Positions 45,201 to 57,170 of a stretch of DNA of 64,000 nucleotides are shown here, piece after piece; within the stretch, counting starts at the first letter, position 1; each line of letters opens with the position of its first letter. Location of the stretch: assembly GCA_963693085.1 (NCBI GenBank), contig OY856410.1, positions 565,598,406-565,662,405 of the forward strand. The letters run 5' to 3'. The translations under genes were made by a program, and so were the position numbers. The stretch comes from Alisma plantago-aquatica (lineage: Eukaryota; Streptophyta; Magnoliopsida; Alismatales; Alismataceae). Under the pieces are notes generated by a model. The model saw nothing but the letters and a program-made list of their open reading frames with translations, was not told the DNA's origin and ran no database searches.

Positions 45201-48122
45201 TGTAATGTCCTGAGTTTTAATAATATTATCATTTTCCACCTCACTTTTTATGTTAATTTCTTTCTCCTCCATTTTGTGTCCTTAATATTGAATATTTGAG
45301 AAATTAATGGTTGAAGTACATTTTATGCCAATTTGAGGGTTAGATGCACAAAATACCACAAATTGATATATGGATGGGGTAATTATGCAATATACCACTA
45401 AACCAAGAATTTGTTGTCTAATAGATAATGTTGGAGCTCAAGAATTAATAATAATGGATAAGAAGTTATTTAATTAGCAAGTGTAATTAAATGGTGAATT
45501 ATAACCAACTTCCATACCTCACTCTTAATATGGGCTAATAAAACTTGCAACTGCATGCTATTAGTGAGTGGAGGACTCTTGGACTCCAAATCTCGGATTT
45601 GGGAACCAAGGGTTGCTTATAAAAGTAACACATAATTATTTGTCCAAGCATTATATTAATATATGCTTTAATAATCAAGATAATTGTTGGAGGCCAAAGG
45701 TTGGGTGAAATGAAAATATAATTATATAGAATGAATCTAGACATCATTAGAAACCTGTGGTTAAAATTTGAGGTTAATTGGAGCTCATTTGAACTTCTAA
45801 ATGCATTAAACAAGTTTTTAATATAGTGTGACATAATAGCAATCGATATATCATTGAATTGGATCATTTAAGCTAAAGTCCAGCCTTTAAATGGTTGTCA
45901 CGCGCGCCTGGTCTATCATGGATCATGACCCAACGGTCTAGGTTAGACAAGGATTCCATCCAATGGTAGGTGCTTTGTCTCCTACCTTGGATTAACCGAA
46001 ACAGTAGCCGGGAAGACATGGCTCGCTTCCTCTCCACCTTTCTCCCTCGTTTATCCATCTTTTCTAGCACTTTCTTCACCTACAGGTTCGTAGCGACCCC
46101 CCGATTCATTTGAGCCGTCACTCATCCAGAGAGGAGAAGTGTATCCTAAATGCCAAGCGGCACCGGCCAAGGCCTCTCACGGCCACCTCCTTTCCGCATC
46201 CACACTGATCCACACCTATATATATTTAGCCCCGCACCTCCGTCGGCCCCTTAGCAACTTGCCCAAGCCATCAATTTCGCCCAAGGACGTGTGTGTAACC
46301 AGAGACGTGGAGCTTTTTCATCTGTGCTTGCGGTGATTCTCCCCCATGCTAGGTGGCTCGTGCATCAAAATTGATTGGCTAGGTGAGTTCGTCGTTCAAT
46401 TCTCTTCGTTTTGAGTACCCTTACTGTCGATTTGGTTGAGTATCGCAAAAATACCCAAGTGGCCAAGGATGCACCTCGCCGCAACGTAGGGCGCAGCCTG
46501 GGGAAGAAGACAATGGTCAAATGACCATTTTCCCCTGAGCGCCCTCATGTTTCTTCTCTCTCGTTGAGGGCATTATCGTCTTTCGGTTAATTGCTTTTTA
46601 TCATCCACGAAGCTTTTTTCTGATTGGCTCAGCTTGTTTAATTCGTAGTAAATCGCTCGGTTATCGGAAAAATATAAATAGATACTCGTTGGAAAGCTAA
46701 AATCATGTAGAATCCGAATTTTCAAGTTTTGAACCCTGTTTTCCATCCTAAACCTGATAATTAATTCAAACTCTAATTTAAATGTATAAAGTGATGTAAA
46801 ATGATAATAATAGTGTTTTAACTCTGTTTTTACAAGAACATATGTTTTCTCGAGTAGAAAAATAATAGGGATCATTTGGCCCTATTTCCAGAACCAAAAT
46901 CCAAAGTCTTTACCCATGGGTTATAAGTGTGGACATTTTACACTTAAAGTACCTTTAAGTAACCTAATACATGCATTAATCTTTAAACCTAGGTTAGAGT
47001 GAGTTTGGACCTGATATCCTAGTGGATAAGGGATAATATAGAAAGCAAGAATAGGTATGTGCATTCTAACACCTCATTTGGGCTTTCTATCATGCTTAAC
47101 CTAGTTTTCCCATATGAGGCATACTTATGATAATATTCTCCATCATCTACTTGGACATGAAAATTTGTAACTATGATGCATATTCTTGCTATATTGTTAT
47201 TCCTTGATGAATATGGGTCATGGGACCCCACTTGCCTTGTTGATGTGATTGAGATCTTGATATATACATGTTGCCCTTAAACTATTCATTTGAGTATCCA
47301 ATATGAAATCTTATGGTATGAACATCTTTTATGGTTATCTCTTGGAAATGTTTGGGTCATTGGGCCCCACTTGAATCATTTCTATTTTCTTTCTCTGCCA
47401 ATGTAAATTGTAAGCATGATAATGATAGTTTGACTAGTTAACTAATATAGTGTACATGAGTACAAGTCACCCATAAGGCACTGGGGTTTTAGTCCCCCTG
47501 CCACTTTATATATATTTTTGAGGTTTGGGATGTTATTTTCCCTCTCCTCCTGGTTGAGGTTGGTAGGCGCCTCACCCTATGTTAGTTTAGCTTAGTCATA
47601 ATGAATCATGCTTGTTCTATATTTGACTTATATGCTTGGTAGAAATCCCATTCGAATTATATGCCTCATACTCTTGAACATTCTTAGTATAGCAAATCTT
47701 TATGTTTCCATTCCTTAATATGCATCTTGTACTTTATTATTTTGTGACACATACGTTTCAATATTTCTCTTGCTGGGTGTTCCCCAACCACCCAGAACTA
47801 GTACAAGGGCTAGATCAAGCACAAGGAAACCCAGGGCAGGAGTCAAGTTGATATCATGGCAAGGTTGATGCTGCTAAGACCTTGCTCAAAAATACATGTT
47901 ATGAACTCTAGAAATAAGAGCTTTGTAATAGCCTAGATTCTTATCTACTTCTTCTTTTAGAACAATCTATGTAATAGTTTAGTTTTCTCATCTTACTTTC
48001 TTCCGCTGCTACTATTGACAAATGGTTGTATTTGGTCCATGCTTATTTAATTGGATTTATTATGCATGCATCCTTCCATCAAAAATGTTTTTAATAATTT
48101 GAGGGATGTAATGTATTTTCCA
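45201..48122 (+). repeat. Solo LTR-like block related to the array LTR
   Basis: It starts TGTAATGTCCTGAG and has the same order of landmarks as LTR C at much lower similarity: GTCCTTAATATTGAATATTTGAG, ATTAAACAAGTTT...ATATAG, a GC-rich segment with a TATATATATT box (about 46217), an AGTGTACATGAGTACAAG(T)CACCCATA segment, GGTTTGGGATGTTATTTTCC, and CCCAACCACCCAG. It ends near 48122. No primer binding site or internal region follows, so it is a solo LTR or a fragment from a sister family. Confidence 0.6.
46217..46226 (+). promoter_or_regulatory. TATA box in the solo LTR-like block
   Basis: TATATATATT follows GATCCACACC in a GC-rich context. It corresponds in position to the TATA boxes of LTR B and C. 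Confidence 0.4.
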
Positions 48123-48139
48123 TAAATTTAAGTAGGGGG

Positions 48140-48830
48140 TGATCTCGCCTCCTTACAAGCTCCCATGTCATAGCATGTATGGAACATAATAATTTCATAC
48201 TAAATGCTTTGTTGCTTGTTTTTCTATCTTGTGAGTACCAGTTTCTTCTTTTCTGCATGTATGGTTGGTCACCTTATTTGTATGTTTTATGCTCTTTTGC
48301 TTGATCTAAGAAGATAGGTAGGAGAGTAAGGAGGTACTCTCTTGGCAACTCCTCCTTTGCCACGAGAGTGGAAATTATGGAATTGAGGAGTAGGTGTGTG
48401 CAACATACAACTCCTCCTATATGGGAATGTTGAATTGAGTTAGGATCGTTGTACTTGCACCGAGAGGTGAAGTGCAACATACAACCCTCCTTTAAAACAA
48501 GTGCTTAGTATGTTTAAATTTCATGCTCCTATGCTATGCTATGATATGTCGGTGAAATCCTAATTCCAAGATATTTCCATTTCTGAAATTTAACTCTTTT
48601 AGTAAGCCATTTACTGTTTGCTTAATTCTGAAATTTTAGGTTAATCAACCAAATCACCTTTAAAACAGTCTAGATTGTTAAACCTTAGCACTGTTGTGTT
48701 TAATTGATTGCTAAAGCTCCTTGGGTTCAATCTCGACTACAACTACTTCTGTATACTTACGGTAATTGGTTAATTGAGTAAAGATCTTTCTTAAGATTGA
48801 AACTCGTTAGTGTAACAACCCAACAAGTTT
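48140..48830 (+). repeat. Probable 5' LTR of the Athila-like element
   Basis: The right end is fixed by the primer binding site at 48832. The left end is placed at TGATCTCGCC because a purine tract TAAGTAGGGGG directly precedes it. A repeated GTGCAACATACAA(C)CTCCT phrase occurs at about 48393 and 48470. No second copy of this LTR is in the window. Confidence 0.5.
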
Positions 48831-48831
48831 T

Positions 48832-48850
48832 TGGCGCCGCTGCCGGGAAG
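48832..48850 (+). other. tRNA-Asp primer binding site
   Basis: TGGCGCCGCTGCCGGGAAG matches the complement of plant tRNA-Asp (consensus TGGCGCCGTTGCCGGG) with one change. It is the classic Athila/Tat primer site. Confidence 0.9.
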
Positions 48851-48977
48851 TTACGGTTAATCTAATTAGAGTAAAAAGTTCTAATTAGTATTCGAGACTA
48901 GATCATCATTTCCATTTTCAAATTTCCATATACCTTTTACTTATGTTCTCAAATTCTCTTGCTATTTTTTAGGTTGT

Positions 48978-50681
48978 ATGCGTCGGTCGCAAAGAGGTCT
49001 TCAAACATCAGTGTTGCTAAACCTTAAGATTGAGCGTACTCTTTCAAGCTTAAGAAGAGTAAGAAGAGTGGAGAAACCACTACTAGGAGGTGTTCCACCA
49101 TCATCGCCATCACCATCTTCTTCGTCTTTTGAAGAAGCTACACCAGGAGATCCAACCATGGAGGACGACTGTCCTTTGAAGGATTTCTCCATGCCGGTTG
49201 CCTCTAACATTTATGGAGCAATCGATCTGCCTGTGATAGAAGTGAATAATTTCTCTATTGCTCCTTCTATGATGCAGATGATCCAGCAGAACCACTTCGC
49301 AGGTACAGTCAATGAAGATCTGAATCTTCATGTGGCTGAGTTCTTGGAGTATATGAATTCTTTCAAAATCAATGGTGTATCCACCAACGGAATGAGGCTA
49401 CTGCTATTTCCTTTCACTTTGAGAGATAGAGCCAAGGCATGGCTTTTATCTCTTCCTAAGAAGTCTATCAAAAGTTGAGACCAACTTCTAAATGTTTTCC
49501 TTGCAAAGTATTTTCCACCGAGCAAGACAGCCCAGCTAAGGAATCAGCTCACCAACTTCTCTCAATCCGATGGAGAAACTCTGTATGATACATGGGAGTG
49601 GTTTAAGGATCTACAATGCCTTTTCCCCCACCATGGGTTGACCGATTGGCTTCTACTCTAAACATCCTATAATTGACAACAACACCCGGATGACACTGGA
49701 TATTGCAACAAATGGAGCATTGATGAATAAGTCTTATAGAGAGAGGCTTATGGCATCATTGAAGACATAGCGCTCAACCATTGCCAATGGGGGTCAGATA
49801 GGAGAGCTCAGTCATCCTCTACAGCTAGTTCTTCAATCGGGAAGCAAGGAGGGAAGCATACTATTGATGTCATTGATCTTATTGCTACTAAACTTGATGT
49901 TCTTACACAAAAGTTTGAGAAGATGACTAAATTGCAAATACAATCAGCTGAAGTGATATGTGAAGCTTGTGGGAACTCTAGACATACTTCTTCTTAATGC
50001 TTTGCTCCTAATGCTAATGAAGGGAGCTTTGAACAAGTCAATGTTGTTGGGATGCAAGGGAACAAGCAGTACAATCCCTATTCTAACACCTAGAATATGG
50101 GATGGAGAGATCATCCTAATTTATCCTATCGGAACACAAGCAATGCTCAGAACTTCTAACATGGACAGTTGCAACCGTAGCAAAAACAACACTTCAACCG
50201 GCAAAACAATGGGAACCTACCGGGTTTCAACTACAACAGGGGTTACCAACAGCAGCAACTACCCCAAAGTTCTTCCTTGGAAGCCATGGTGGAGAAATTT
50301 ATCTCCACGTAGATGTAATAGAATGAAGAGTTAAGAAGAAACGACAAGCTCTTGAAGGATGTGATTGCCCAACTCTCTGCCAAAGTGGTTGGCATTTCTA
50401 CTCATACAAGGATGTTGGAAAACCAAATTACCCAACAAGCCTTGACGCGGAAAAAGAACACTCAATCTGGTTCTCTTCCAAACCAATCAGAGGTGAATCT
50501 AAGACAGCAAGCAAATGCCATCACCTTGAGGAGTGGAGTTGAAATCCACAGACCTTCTCCACTAAAGGAGAAGAGTGCAGAGATCGTCGATGAAGAGAAG
50601 ATTGACACCCCTATGGGAGACAAAGGTAAAGGTATAGCTAAGGTATCATTTTCTATTAAAGCAAATGCACCATTTCCATAA
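48978..50681 (+). pseudogene. Athila-like Gag
   Basis: The N-terminal open part (166 codons, 48978-49478) has basic and Ser/Pro-rich leader residues, then the gag domain with NLHVAEFLEYMNSFKINGV and MRLLLFPFTLRDRAKAWLLS. The same frame continues after a stop at 49476 with LAKYFPPSKTAQLRNQLTNF and ETLYDTWEWFKDLQCLFPHH, matching the Retrotrans_gag core. A zinc knuckle begins CEACGNSRH at about 49963 but is broken by a stop before its last Cys. Further along are a Gln/Asn-rich spacer and an ALTRKKNTQSGSLPNQSEVN segment with AITLRSG, a phrase that precedes the protease in Athila elements. Gag would form the particle and bind RNA. At least six stops make it inactive. Confidence 0.8.
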
Positions 50682-50699
50682 AGGCTTGCAAACACAAAG

Positions 50700-51293
50700 G
50701 ACGATTCAAAATTTAGGAAGTTTATGGACATTCTGAACAAACTCCATGTTAATCTTCTGATAGATGAGGTTATTGCAGAGATGTCATCTTATGCTAAGTT
50801 CCTTAAGGACATCCTCACCAAGAGGAAGGTAGACCAAGTGGAGATAGTGATGCGTTCTGAAAGAATAAGTTCTATCATTCAAAATTGACTTCCTAAGAAG
50901 CTAGATGATTTGGTAGCCTTTACTCTACCATGCAAGATTAGCAACACTTTTGACAGAGGTCTTGCAAACCTCAGAGCTAGTATCAGTCTCATCCAGTCTA
51001 CCCTGTGGCAAGAACTAGATCTTGGAGATCAAAAGTCTACAAAGATAGCCATTGAACTGGCCGATCATTCCATCAAATAACCTAAAGGTATCATGGAAGA
51101 TGTGCTAGTGCAAATTGGTAAACTCTTTATTCCATGTGATTTTGTAGTGCTAGATTAGGTAGAAGTTTTTTCCAATCCTATTCTTTTTGGGAGGCCCTTT
51201 CTAAGAACTGTTGGATGCCTAGTTGATGTTTGCGAAGGCAAACTCACACTCCGAGTTGGTGAGGAAGTCATAGAGTTTTCTGTATATGATACC
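50700..51293 (+). pseudogene. Athila-like protease remnant
   Basis: Readable segments are FRKFMDILNKLHVNLLIDEV, MSSYAKFLKDILTKRKVDQV, LPKKLDDLVAFTLPCKI, then RASISLIQSTLWQELDLGD, PKGIMEDVLVQIGKLFIPCD and NPILFGRPFLRTVGCLVDV. The last two are the flap and ILGRPFL blocks of plant gypsy retropepsins. The active-site Asp motif D-L-G-A-S-I/V-N is damaged (it reads ANLRASIS). Several stops interrupt the frame. Confidence 0.75.
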
Positions 51294-51719
51294 ATGAAAG
51301 CACACTCTCGTGTAGAAGAAATTTGTTTTATGGACTCTATTGATTCTATTGTAGAAGACAATCATGATGTTGCCAGTTTAATACTGAACTACTGTAATGA
51401 TGATGAAGGTATTAATAATGGATATGGAAATTTTGGGGTATTTTCTATTGCTCAATCAGATGATACTGAAGAAGACACTCCAATTGTTGATGACAAAGAC
51501 AAAGACAATGCAGCCAGAAGAAAGGTAGAACTCAAATCCCTTCCACCAAGGCTGAGGTATGCATTTCTTGATTCTGACTCTACTTCTCCTATAATAATCA
51601 ATAATGAGTTAACCAATGAACAAGAAAATAAATTTCTTGCCGAATTGCGTTTGTATAAAGACGTCATTGGTTACTCTATCGATGGTTTGAAAGGCATTCA
51701 TCCCTTCTATGCCCATTGA
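51294..51719 (+). pseudogene. Start of the Athila-like reverse transcriptase region
   Basis: The open stretch reads VELKSLPPRLRYAFLDSDS, then NELTNEQENKFLAELRLYKD and VIGYSIDGLKGIHPFYAH. In Athila Pol, the L-K-x-L-P-x-x-L-(R/K)-Y-A-F-L and I-G-(Y/W)-(S/T)-I-x-D-(I/L)-K-G-I motifs stand just before the first reverse transcriptase block. The frame stops at 51717 where the sequence switches to another element. Catalytic reverse transcriptase motifs are absent. Confidence 0.8.
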
Positions 51720-52387
51720 TGGGCGCCCTTCCCACACTGCATACACCTTTGCCCAACACATTCATGATTTGCAAGTTGAGATTCACCAAAAACGTGTTGT
51801 TTTATGAAAACTATAAGCTTTTTTTAGATGCACTCACATGTTTCAAGAATTTAATGTAAGACATTATGGGTTAGTACAGATAGTATGTGTGTGTCTTGAA
51901 CGTTACCCCAAAAATTCTTTCAAAACTTCATGCCAGAGCTTCAGGACTTTTCAAAATACTTAGTTGACAGGGACCCAATGCTTGTATAGTGGATTTTTAG
52001 TGTTCTACTCAATGTGGAGGATCTTTCTCATTAGCATGGTACTTTTGAACCCCATCCACCACAGGCTACAGCTTCTACAGATCGTCACAATGCCTCACTG
52101 TCTTCAACAGCTCTACTTGCTATGCCTCAACTTCCTCGGCAACCGCCTGATCGCATCCACATGTCCTTTACGACCACACCATGCTCACCATCCAGAGCAT
52201 CGTATGATATTTACTAGTTGGTGGGTTTGACTGGTCTCATGCAAACGCCACATGGATCACTAAGGATGACTTTTTCCGTCACATGGATCGCTAAGGATGA
52301 CTTCTGCCATATTGATACATATCTTCTTGAGCGCAACCTCAGTAGTACTGACTCAACAAAACTCAATCTTTTGCAGATAAGGGGAAT
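51720..52387 (+). pseudogene. Chromovirus-like integrase C-terminus and tail
   Basis: Frame-shifted pieces read FAQHIHDLQVEIHQK, ERYPKNSF, KLHARASGLFKIL, LLNVEDLSH, HGTFEPHP and, further on, LVGLTG and DTYLLERN. In Ty3/gypsy chromoviruses the end of integrase reads D-L-H-x-E-I, then R-P-E-R-(Y/F)-P-x-(N/G)-(S/T)-x-x-K-L-H-A-R, then F-N-V-E-D-L. The frame changes at least twice, and the region that would carry the chromodomain is unrecognisable. The join to the Athila-like sequence at 51719 leaves no intact pol gene. Confidence 0.75.
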
Positions 52388-52790
52388 TGATATAGGACAG
52401 GCTACGCATTTACAAGCGCAGACGTTGTTGCATCGGTAGTTTGGCTTTTATTATTTTATTATGCATTTTCCTTATTTTGGGCTTTTTTATTCGCTTATGT
52501 TATTTTTATAATGCATTTTCCTTATTTTGGGCTAAGTGTAAAGTCACGTGGTTTAGTTAGTCCCACATTGGCTACCGTCCATTTAATCATTCTTTCATAA
52601 GCCTATATATAGGCTCTATGGCATCTTTGTTTAAACAGGTTGATGAATGAGAACTATTCATTTTAGTCGTTTAGCCGCATTTCTATTAGTTCAGTAGATT
52701 TACGTTACCTTGGCCACGGGAACCGTATTCTTTGTAGGACTTCTAGGATTAGCAAATCAGTGCTCTCAGCATTGCCCACTAATACCATGT
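52388..52790 (+). repeat. 3' LTR of the chromovirus-like element
   Basis: A purine tract GATAAGGGGA is followed by TGATATAGGACAGG as the LTR start. Inside are a tandem TTATAATGCATTTTCCTTA-type duplication (about 52460 and 52508), TTAGTCCCACATTGGCTAC, and a palindromic TATA region GCCTATATATAGGC (52601-52614). This layout is standard for plant gypsy LTRs. The right end is estimated. Confidence 0.6.
52601..52614 (+). promoter_or_regulatory. TATA box of the chromovirus-like LTR
   Basis: GCCTATATATAGGC lies about 40 bases after the TCCCACATTGG segment. Position and sequence are typical of plant gypsy LTR promoters. Confidence 0.6.
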
Positions 52791-54455
52791 TGATGACAAG
52801 AATCCTCGTTGCCCTTTTTGACATACTTGAACCAACTATAAGAAAAAAAATAGTTAGGAGGAAGGAAAAACTACAATTCTTTGCTTGCCCAGGAGAAGTT
52901 GTTGAGTTGTAGGGATAATGGTTAGCTCAAGTTGAATGATATGCAAGACTTGAACTAAGTATCAGTTATGAAAGCAACTTGGTCTCAACACCAAACTTTA
53001 TGACGACAATTGATGGCTGACAAATATAAAGCTAACGGAGAAGGGATAAACAATATTGCCTCACTTATGGAAGGCGATAATACATAGCAGCATGGAGATG
53101 GTGCAAACAAACAATTAAAAAAGAATCATAAATGGTGAAGATATACGTAACACGAATGTGTAGCGATGGGTGGATTGACACTGTCATAGTGCTCATGTAC
53201 AAGGTGACCAAACTAACAAGGCAAGAGCTTTGTGACCCTACAGTATCCAGTCTTGTAGACTCAGTTGTGAACTGGGTTATGCAATTTCTTGAACAGTTTT
53301 GACCAGTCAAATCTGTAGCAAAATTGCAATGCTACATCGACCAGAGCAGGGACTGGAAAAGATTTGGTAAAGACAATTGGACGTGGAGTTTGGCTGAATC
53401 CGGGAAGTTCTAGTATATTTAGCCAATAAAGTGATTAGAAATAGAAAGGAAGTAACCAAGTCAAAGTCATAGAAAGAAATTTGGATAACAAGAGCTCTAG
53501 TGAAATTTAAACATTAACATAGCTGATGGCACATAATGCAGTAATGAACAACCACAGGAGAGTGGCGAGGAGAATGACAGCAGATTATAGCTACCCTAGA
53601 TGCCAGAATTCAGTAGAAGATATTAAACACGCCTTGATAGATAGCCCCAAATCTAATTAGGTGTGAAAAGTGCGGTAGTGGGTTTCAAGAGTTCTTTTCA
53701 TAGATATACAAAGACGTCTATGCATGTATCTCGGGAACAAAGACTCATCTTGCTTCATGGTAACTTGCTGATACATCTAGAAGAGCGAGAATGCCTATCC
53801 TTTTAAAACCAAAGACATGCCCCTCGAGCACAATCTTAGGTTTATAAAGAAAGCAACTGGAGCACACACAAGGAGACACACAACCAAGGAAGTCAACCAA
53901 GAACCATTCAATGGGAACGTTCAACACATGGGCATATAAAATACAATGTGAACGTCAGTCACCATTTACACAAAGAAGATGAAGTCAGCTGCTACCATGA
54001 TCACTAGGAATGTTAAGAGGCAGAGATTATAGCCATACATCAAAGTCTGGAGGTTGTGTGGAAGACGGGGGGATAGAAATGTCCTCATCGAATTTTACAA
54101 TAAGCTTTTCATCCAATCTACTATGAGGGATAGTAGAAGACCCCACCCTTGCTAGATGGAAGGAAAAGATCCTTAATCTTAGATTGAAAGGTTGGGATGT
54201 AGAGATTAGATATGCTAGAATAGATCATAGCGACTCTACTGATAGTTGGCCAAAAACCATTGAAAAATCTATACTACTTATCGCAAATATGTGAGACGTC
54301 ATGATAGTTTAGTGAATATTTATCTTAAAGAATTAAAATTTAATGCTAATAGGACTACCATGCTTCCTTAGTTAATTCCAATGTAAGCTCTTTTTTTAAA
54401 TTTTCTTGTAAGAGGGGGCAGGATGTATAGATATCATCCTAGCCTATACCAAAAA
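52791..54455. other. Degenerate DNA, possibly an old element
   Basis: Some plus-frame pieces look like eroded coding sequence (KPKDMPLEHN and FIKKATGAHTRRHTTKEVNQ around 53800-53900; RWKEKILNLRLKGWDVEIRY around 54150), but I do not recognise the family and the frames are broken. No gene is called. Confidence 0.35.
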
Positions 54456-56700
54456 AGGAGATAGAGAGAGATATAAAGAGTGGAGATAAATGGAGGTTCA
54501 TTTTCTATGCATCGTAATTCTCAGCTTCTATTCATGCATCAAAATTTTCATTGTTCAAAAGACACATGAGTGTGACCTCCATAATACAATGTATATGTTT
54601 TTTTCATTGTTCAAAATTTTCATTGTTTAAAAGACACATCATGCTTGATCCTAATAACTACATAATATATAAAAAGGAAAACTTTCTTCACATATGTATT
54701 GCAACATATATACAAAGGATTGATCCTAGAATAAAACAATTTATATAATTTGATTAATAAAATAAATAAAAATGTCAAGTGGGTATTTAATTTTCAACCA
54801 CAAGTTGTCCTAAATAATGAATAATATTAGGCTTGTATAATTACATTTTTGGAAAGTATACGAGTGTGACCACCGTATTATCATTTAGATTAAGAATGAA
54901 ATGTCTTAAAAAAAATAGAGAGAGATAGAAAGAGTGAAACTAAATGGAGGTTCGTTCACTATGCCACTAAAGTATAGTTGTTCAGATATTGAATATTTTT
55001 CTACGCATTGTATCATCAGCATCTGTTCATACATCAAAATTTTCATTGTTTAAAAGACACATGAGTGTGACCACCATAATATGATGTATATGTTTTTTCA
55101 TTGTTCAAAAGATACGTCATGCTTGATACTAATAACTAAAAAGGAAAACTCTCTTCACAAGTGTTGCAACATATACAAAAGATTGATCCTAAAATAATAC
55201 AATTTATATAATTTGATTAATAAAACAAATATAAAATGGCAATAAATATTGAGTAGACATAATTTTCAACCACAAATTGTCCTGCATAATAAAAAAATTA
55301 GGCTTGTATAATTACATTTTTGGAAAGTATATGTGTGACCACCATATTATCAGTAAGATTAAGAATGAGACCTCTTAATCATCTGTCCCATGCAGACCTT
55401 CATTAAAAACAACAAAAATTTGCTCGAAACACTCGTGTATTAACATCTAGATCTTTAGAATCTTTTTACGACCATCTTTCCATAGGAAAGAGTCCAATTG
55501 ATTTGATGTGGTGGATATCATCCTAGAAATCGAGTGGCCAAAGTTTTGTGGTACATATATTCCTACCACAAGTCAAATATGAGTGTGACCACCATATTTG
55601 GAAAGCATATGAGTGTGACCACAATATTATCATTAGGAATGAGACCTCAGTCTTTTGTCTCATGTAGACCTCCATCAAAAACAATGATGATTTGCTTCAA
55701 ACACTTGTGTATGTGGTATATATATTCTTGCCACCAATCAGATATGTGTGGCGTTCGTCTTTAGAAAGTATATGAGTCTGGACACCATATTATCATTGGA
55801 ATGAGTAATCATTTGTCCCATGCAGACCTCCATTAAAATCAATGATTATTTTCTCCAAACACTCGTGTTTGTAAAGTCTATATCTTCAGAATCTTTGTCA
55901 CAGCTATCTTTCCATAGAAATGGAGTCCAATTAATTTGATGTGGTGGATATCATCTTAGAAACGTGTGGCCAAAGTCTTGTTCTACATATATTCCTGCCA
56001 CAATTTAGAAATGTCATGTGACCCATCTTCTACTAAATTCCAAATGACGTTTCATTCTCAATTACCCTACTTGACTGATATTAATGTGAGTAAACTATAA
56101 AGGCATGGCTTTTCCATACAAATATTTTTGCCCTGAAGTGTGTTCATTCTCATATTGGCATTCGTCTTGCCTTGAAATTTTCCAGTTCTGTATGTTGAAT
56201 TATCATTGTCAATCTGATGTAGTAAATTCATTTGACATAAGGCGGAAACTGCTAATTACAAAACTAAAATAACTTGACGTTTTTGGTGTATTGAACACCA
56301 TCAAGTTGGGGTGATCACAAAGGAAAGAGACCAATTGATTTGATGTCATAGATATCATCCTAGAAAGTAGAAACCGTGTGGCCAAAGTTTTGTGGTACAT
56401 ATATTCCTGCCACAAGTCATATATATCATGTGACCCATCTGCTACTAAATTTCTAAGACGGTTCAATCTAAATTACCCAACTTGGTTGATATTCATGTGT
56501 ATGTAGACTTAGTTTTTTCTTATAAATATATTTGCCCGGAAGTGTGTTCATTCTTAGATCGGGATTCCTCTTACTTTGACATGTTGAAGTACTATATGTT
56601 GAACCCTCATTGTCATGCTGATGTAAAATCATTTGTCGTAAGCTGGGACCTGCTAAACACAAAACTATAATAACTTAGCATTATTGGTGTATTGAACTCC
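54456..56700. repeat. Nested local duplications, unknown family
   Basis: Two units of about 455 bp start near 54460 and 54912 and share CATCAAAATTTTCATTGTT, then AAAAGACACATGAGTGTGAC and GGCTTGTATAATTACATTTT. A second unit with GATTTGATG, GTGGCCAAAGT and ACATATATTCCT(G/A)CCAC recurs near 55497, 55931 and 56337. No coding domain was seen. It may be old MITE or LTR sequence multiplied in place. Confidence 0.65.
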
Positions 56701-57076
56701 ACCAAGTCAGGATAGTAATTAAAAATATATTTGAGATTTTGAATTTTGCATTTATAGATACTCGAGAATCTATAAATACAATTTTGCAATCTGTGATATT
56801 TTTAAGCCTTTGTTTCATATTCACAAGAGTAACTAAGTCTCACGCTTATATCTATCAACCTCTCCAATGCTAGCCTATGACATATATAAAAGCAACATGG
56901 TTCAATCAAAATGGGAATCAATATATATATAATAATATTAGCTTTAGTCAGTAGTACATTCGGTAATAAGGAGTGCCTTCCAATGGCATCCATTGTTGCT
57001 TCAAGAAGGTGTGCATGTGGGTGACGGTGTAGACTATGTACTCTGTAGACTCCTTATCAAGGAATGATATTCTCTG

Positions 57077-57170
57077 CCACCTCAATAACCATGCTCTAAC
57101 CATATCAAATGATTCAGGATTCCCCACCTCAATAACCACACTCTAACCATATCAAATGATTTAGGATTCC
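57077..57170. repeat. 47-bp tandem duplication
   Basis: Two copies of a CCACCTCAATAACCA(T/C)(G/A)CTC-type unit, period 47 bp, lie next to each other with three differences. Confidence 0.9.

Larger units (their letters stand above)
48140..51719 (+). mobile_element. Athila-like Ty3/gypsy element, 3' truncated
   Basis: A probable 5' LTR (48140 to about 48830) is followed by a tRNA-Asp primer binding site, a Gag frame, a zinc knuckle, a protease remnant and the start of the reverse transcriptase region. The sequence changes abruptly at about 51719 into the 3' end of a different gypsy lineage. Several stop codons interrupt the frames. The LTR start at TGATCTCGCC is tentative. Confidence 0.75.

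Noticed and set aside
45535..45867. 110-residue minus-strand ORF
   Set aside because: It lies inside the solo LTR-like block, which is non-coding in related copies; no domain seen.
53745..54330. Possible coding remnants (KPKDMPLEHN, RWKEKILNLRL)
   Set aside because: They looked protein-like but could not be tied to a family and the frames are broken; left as unassigned DNA.
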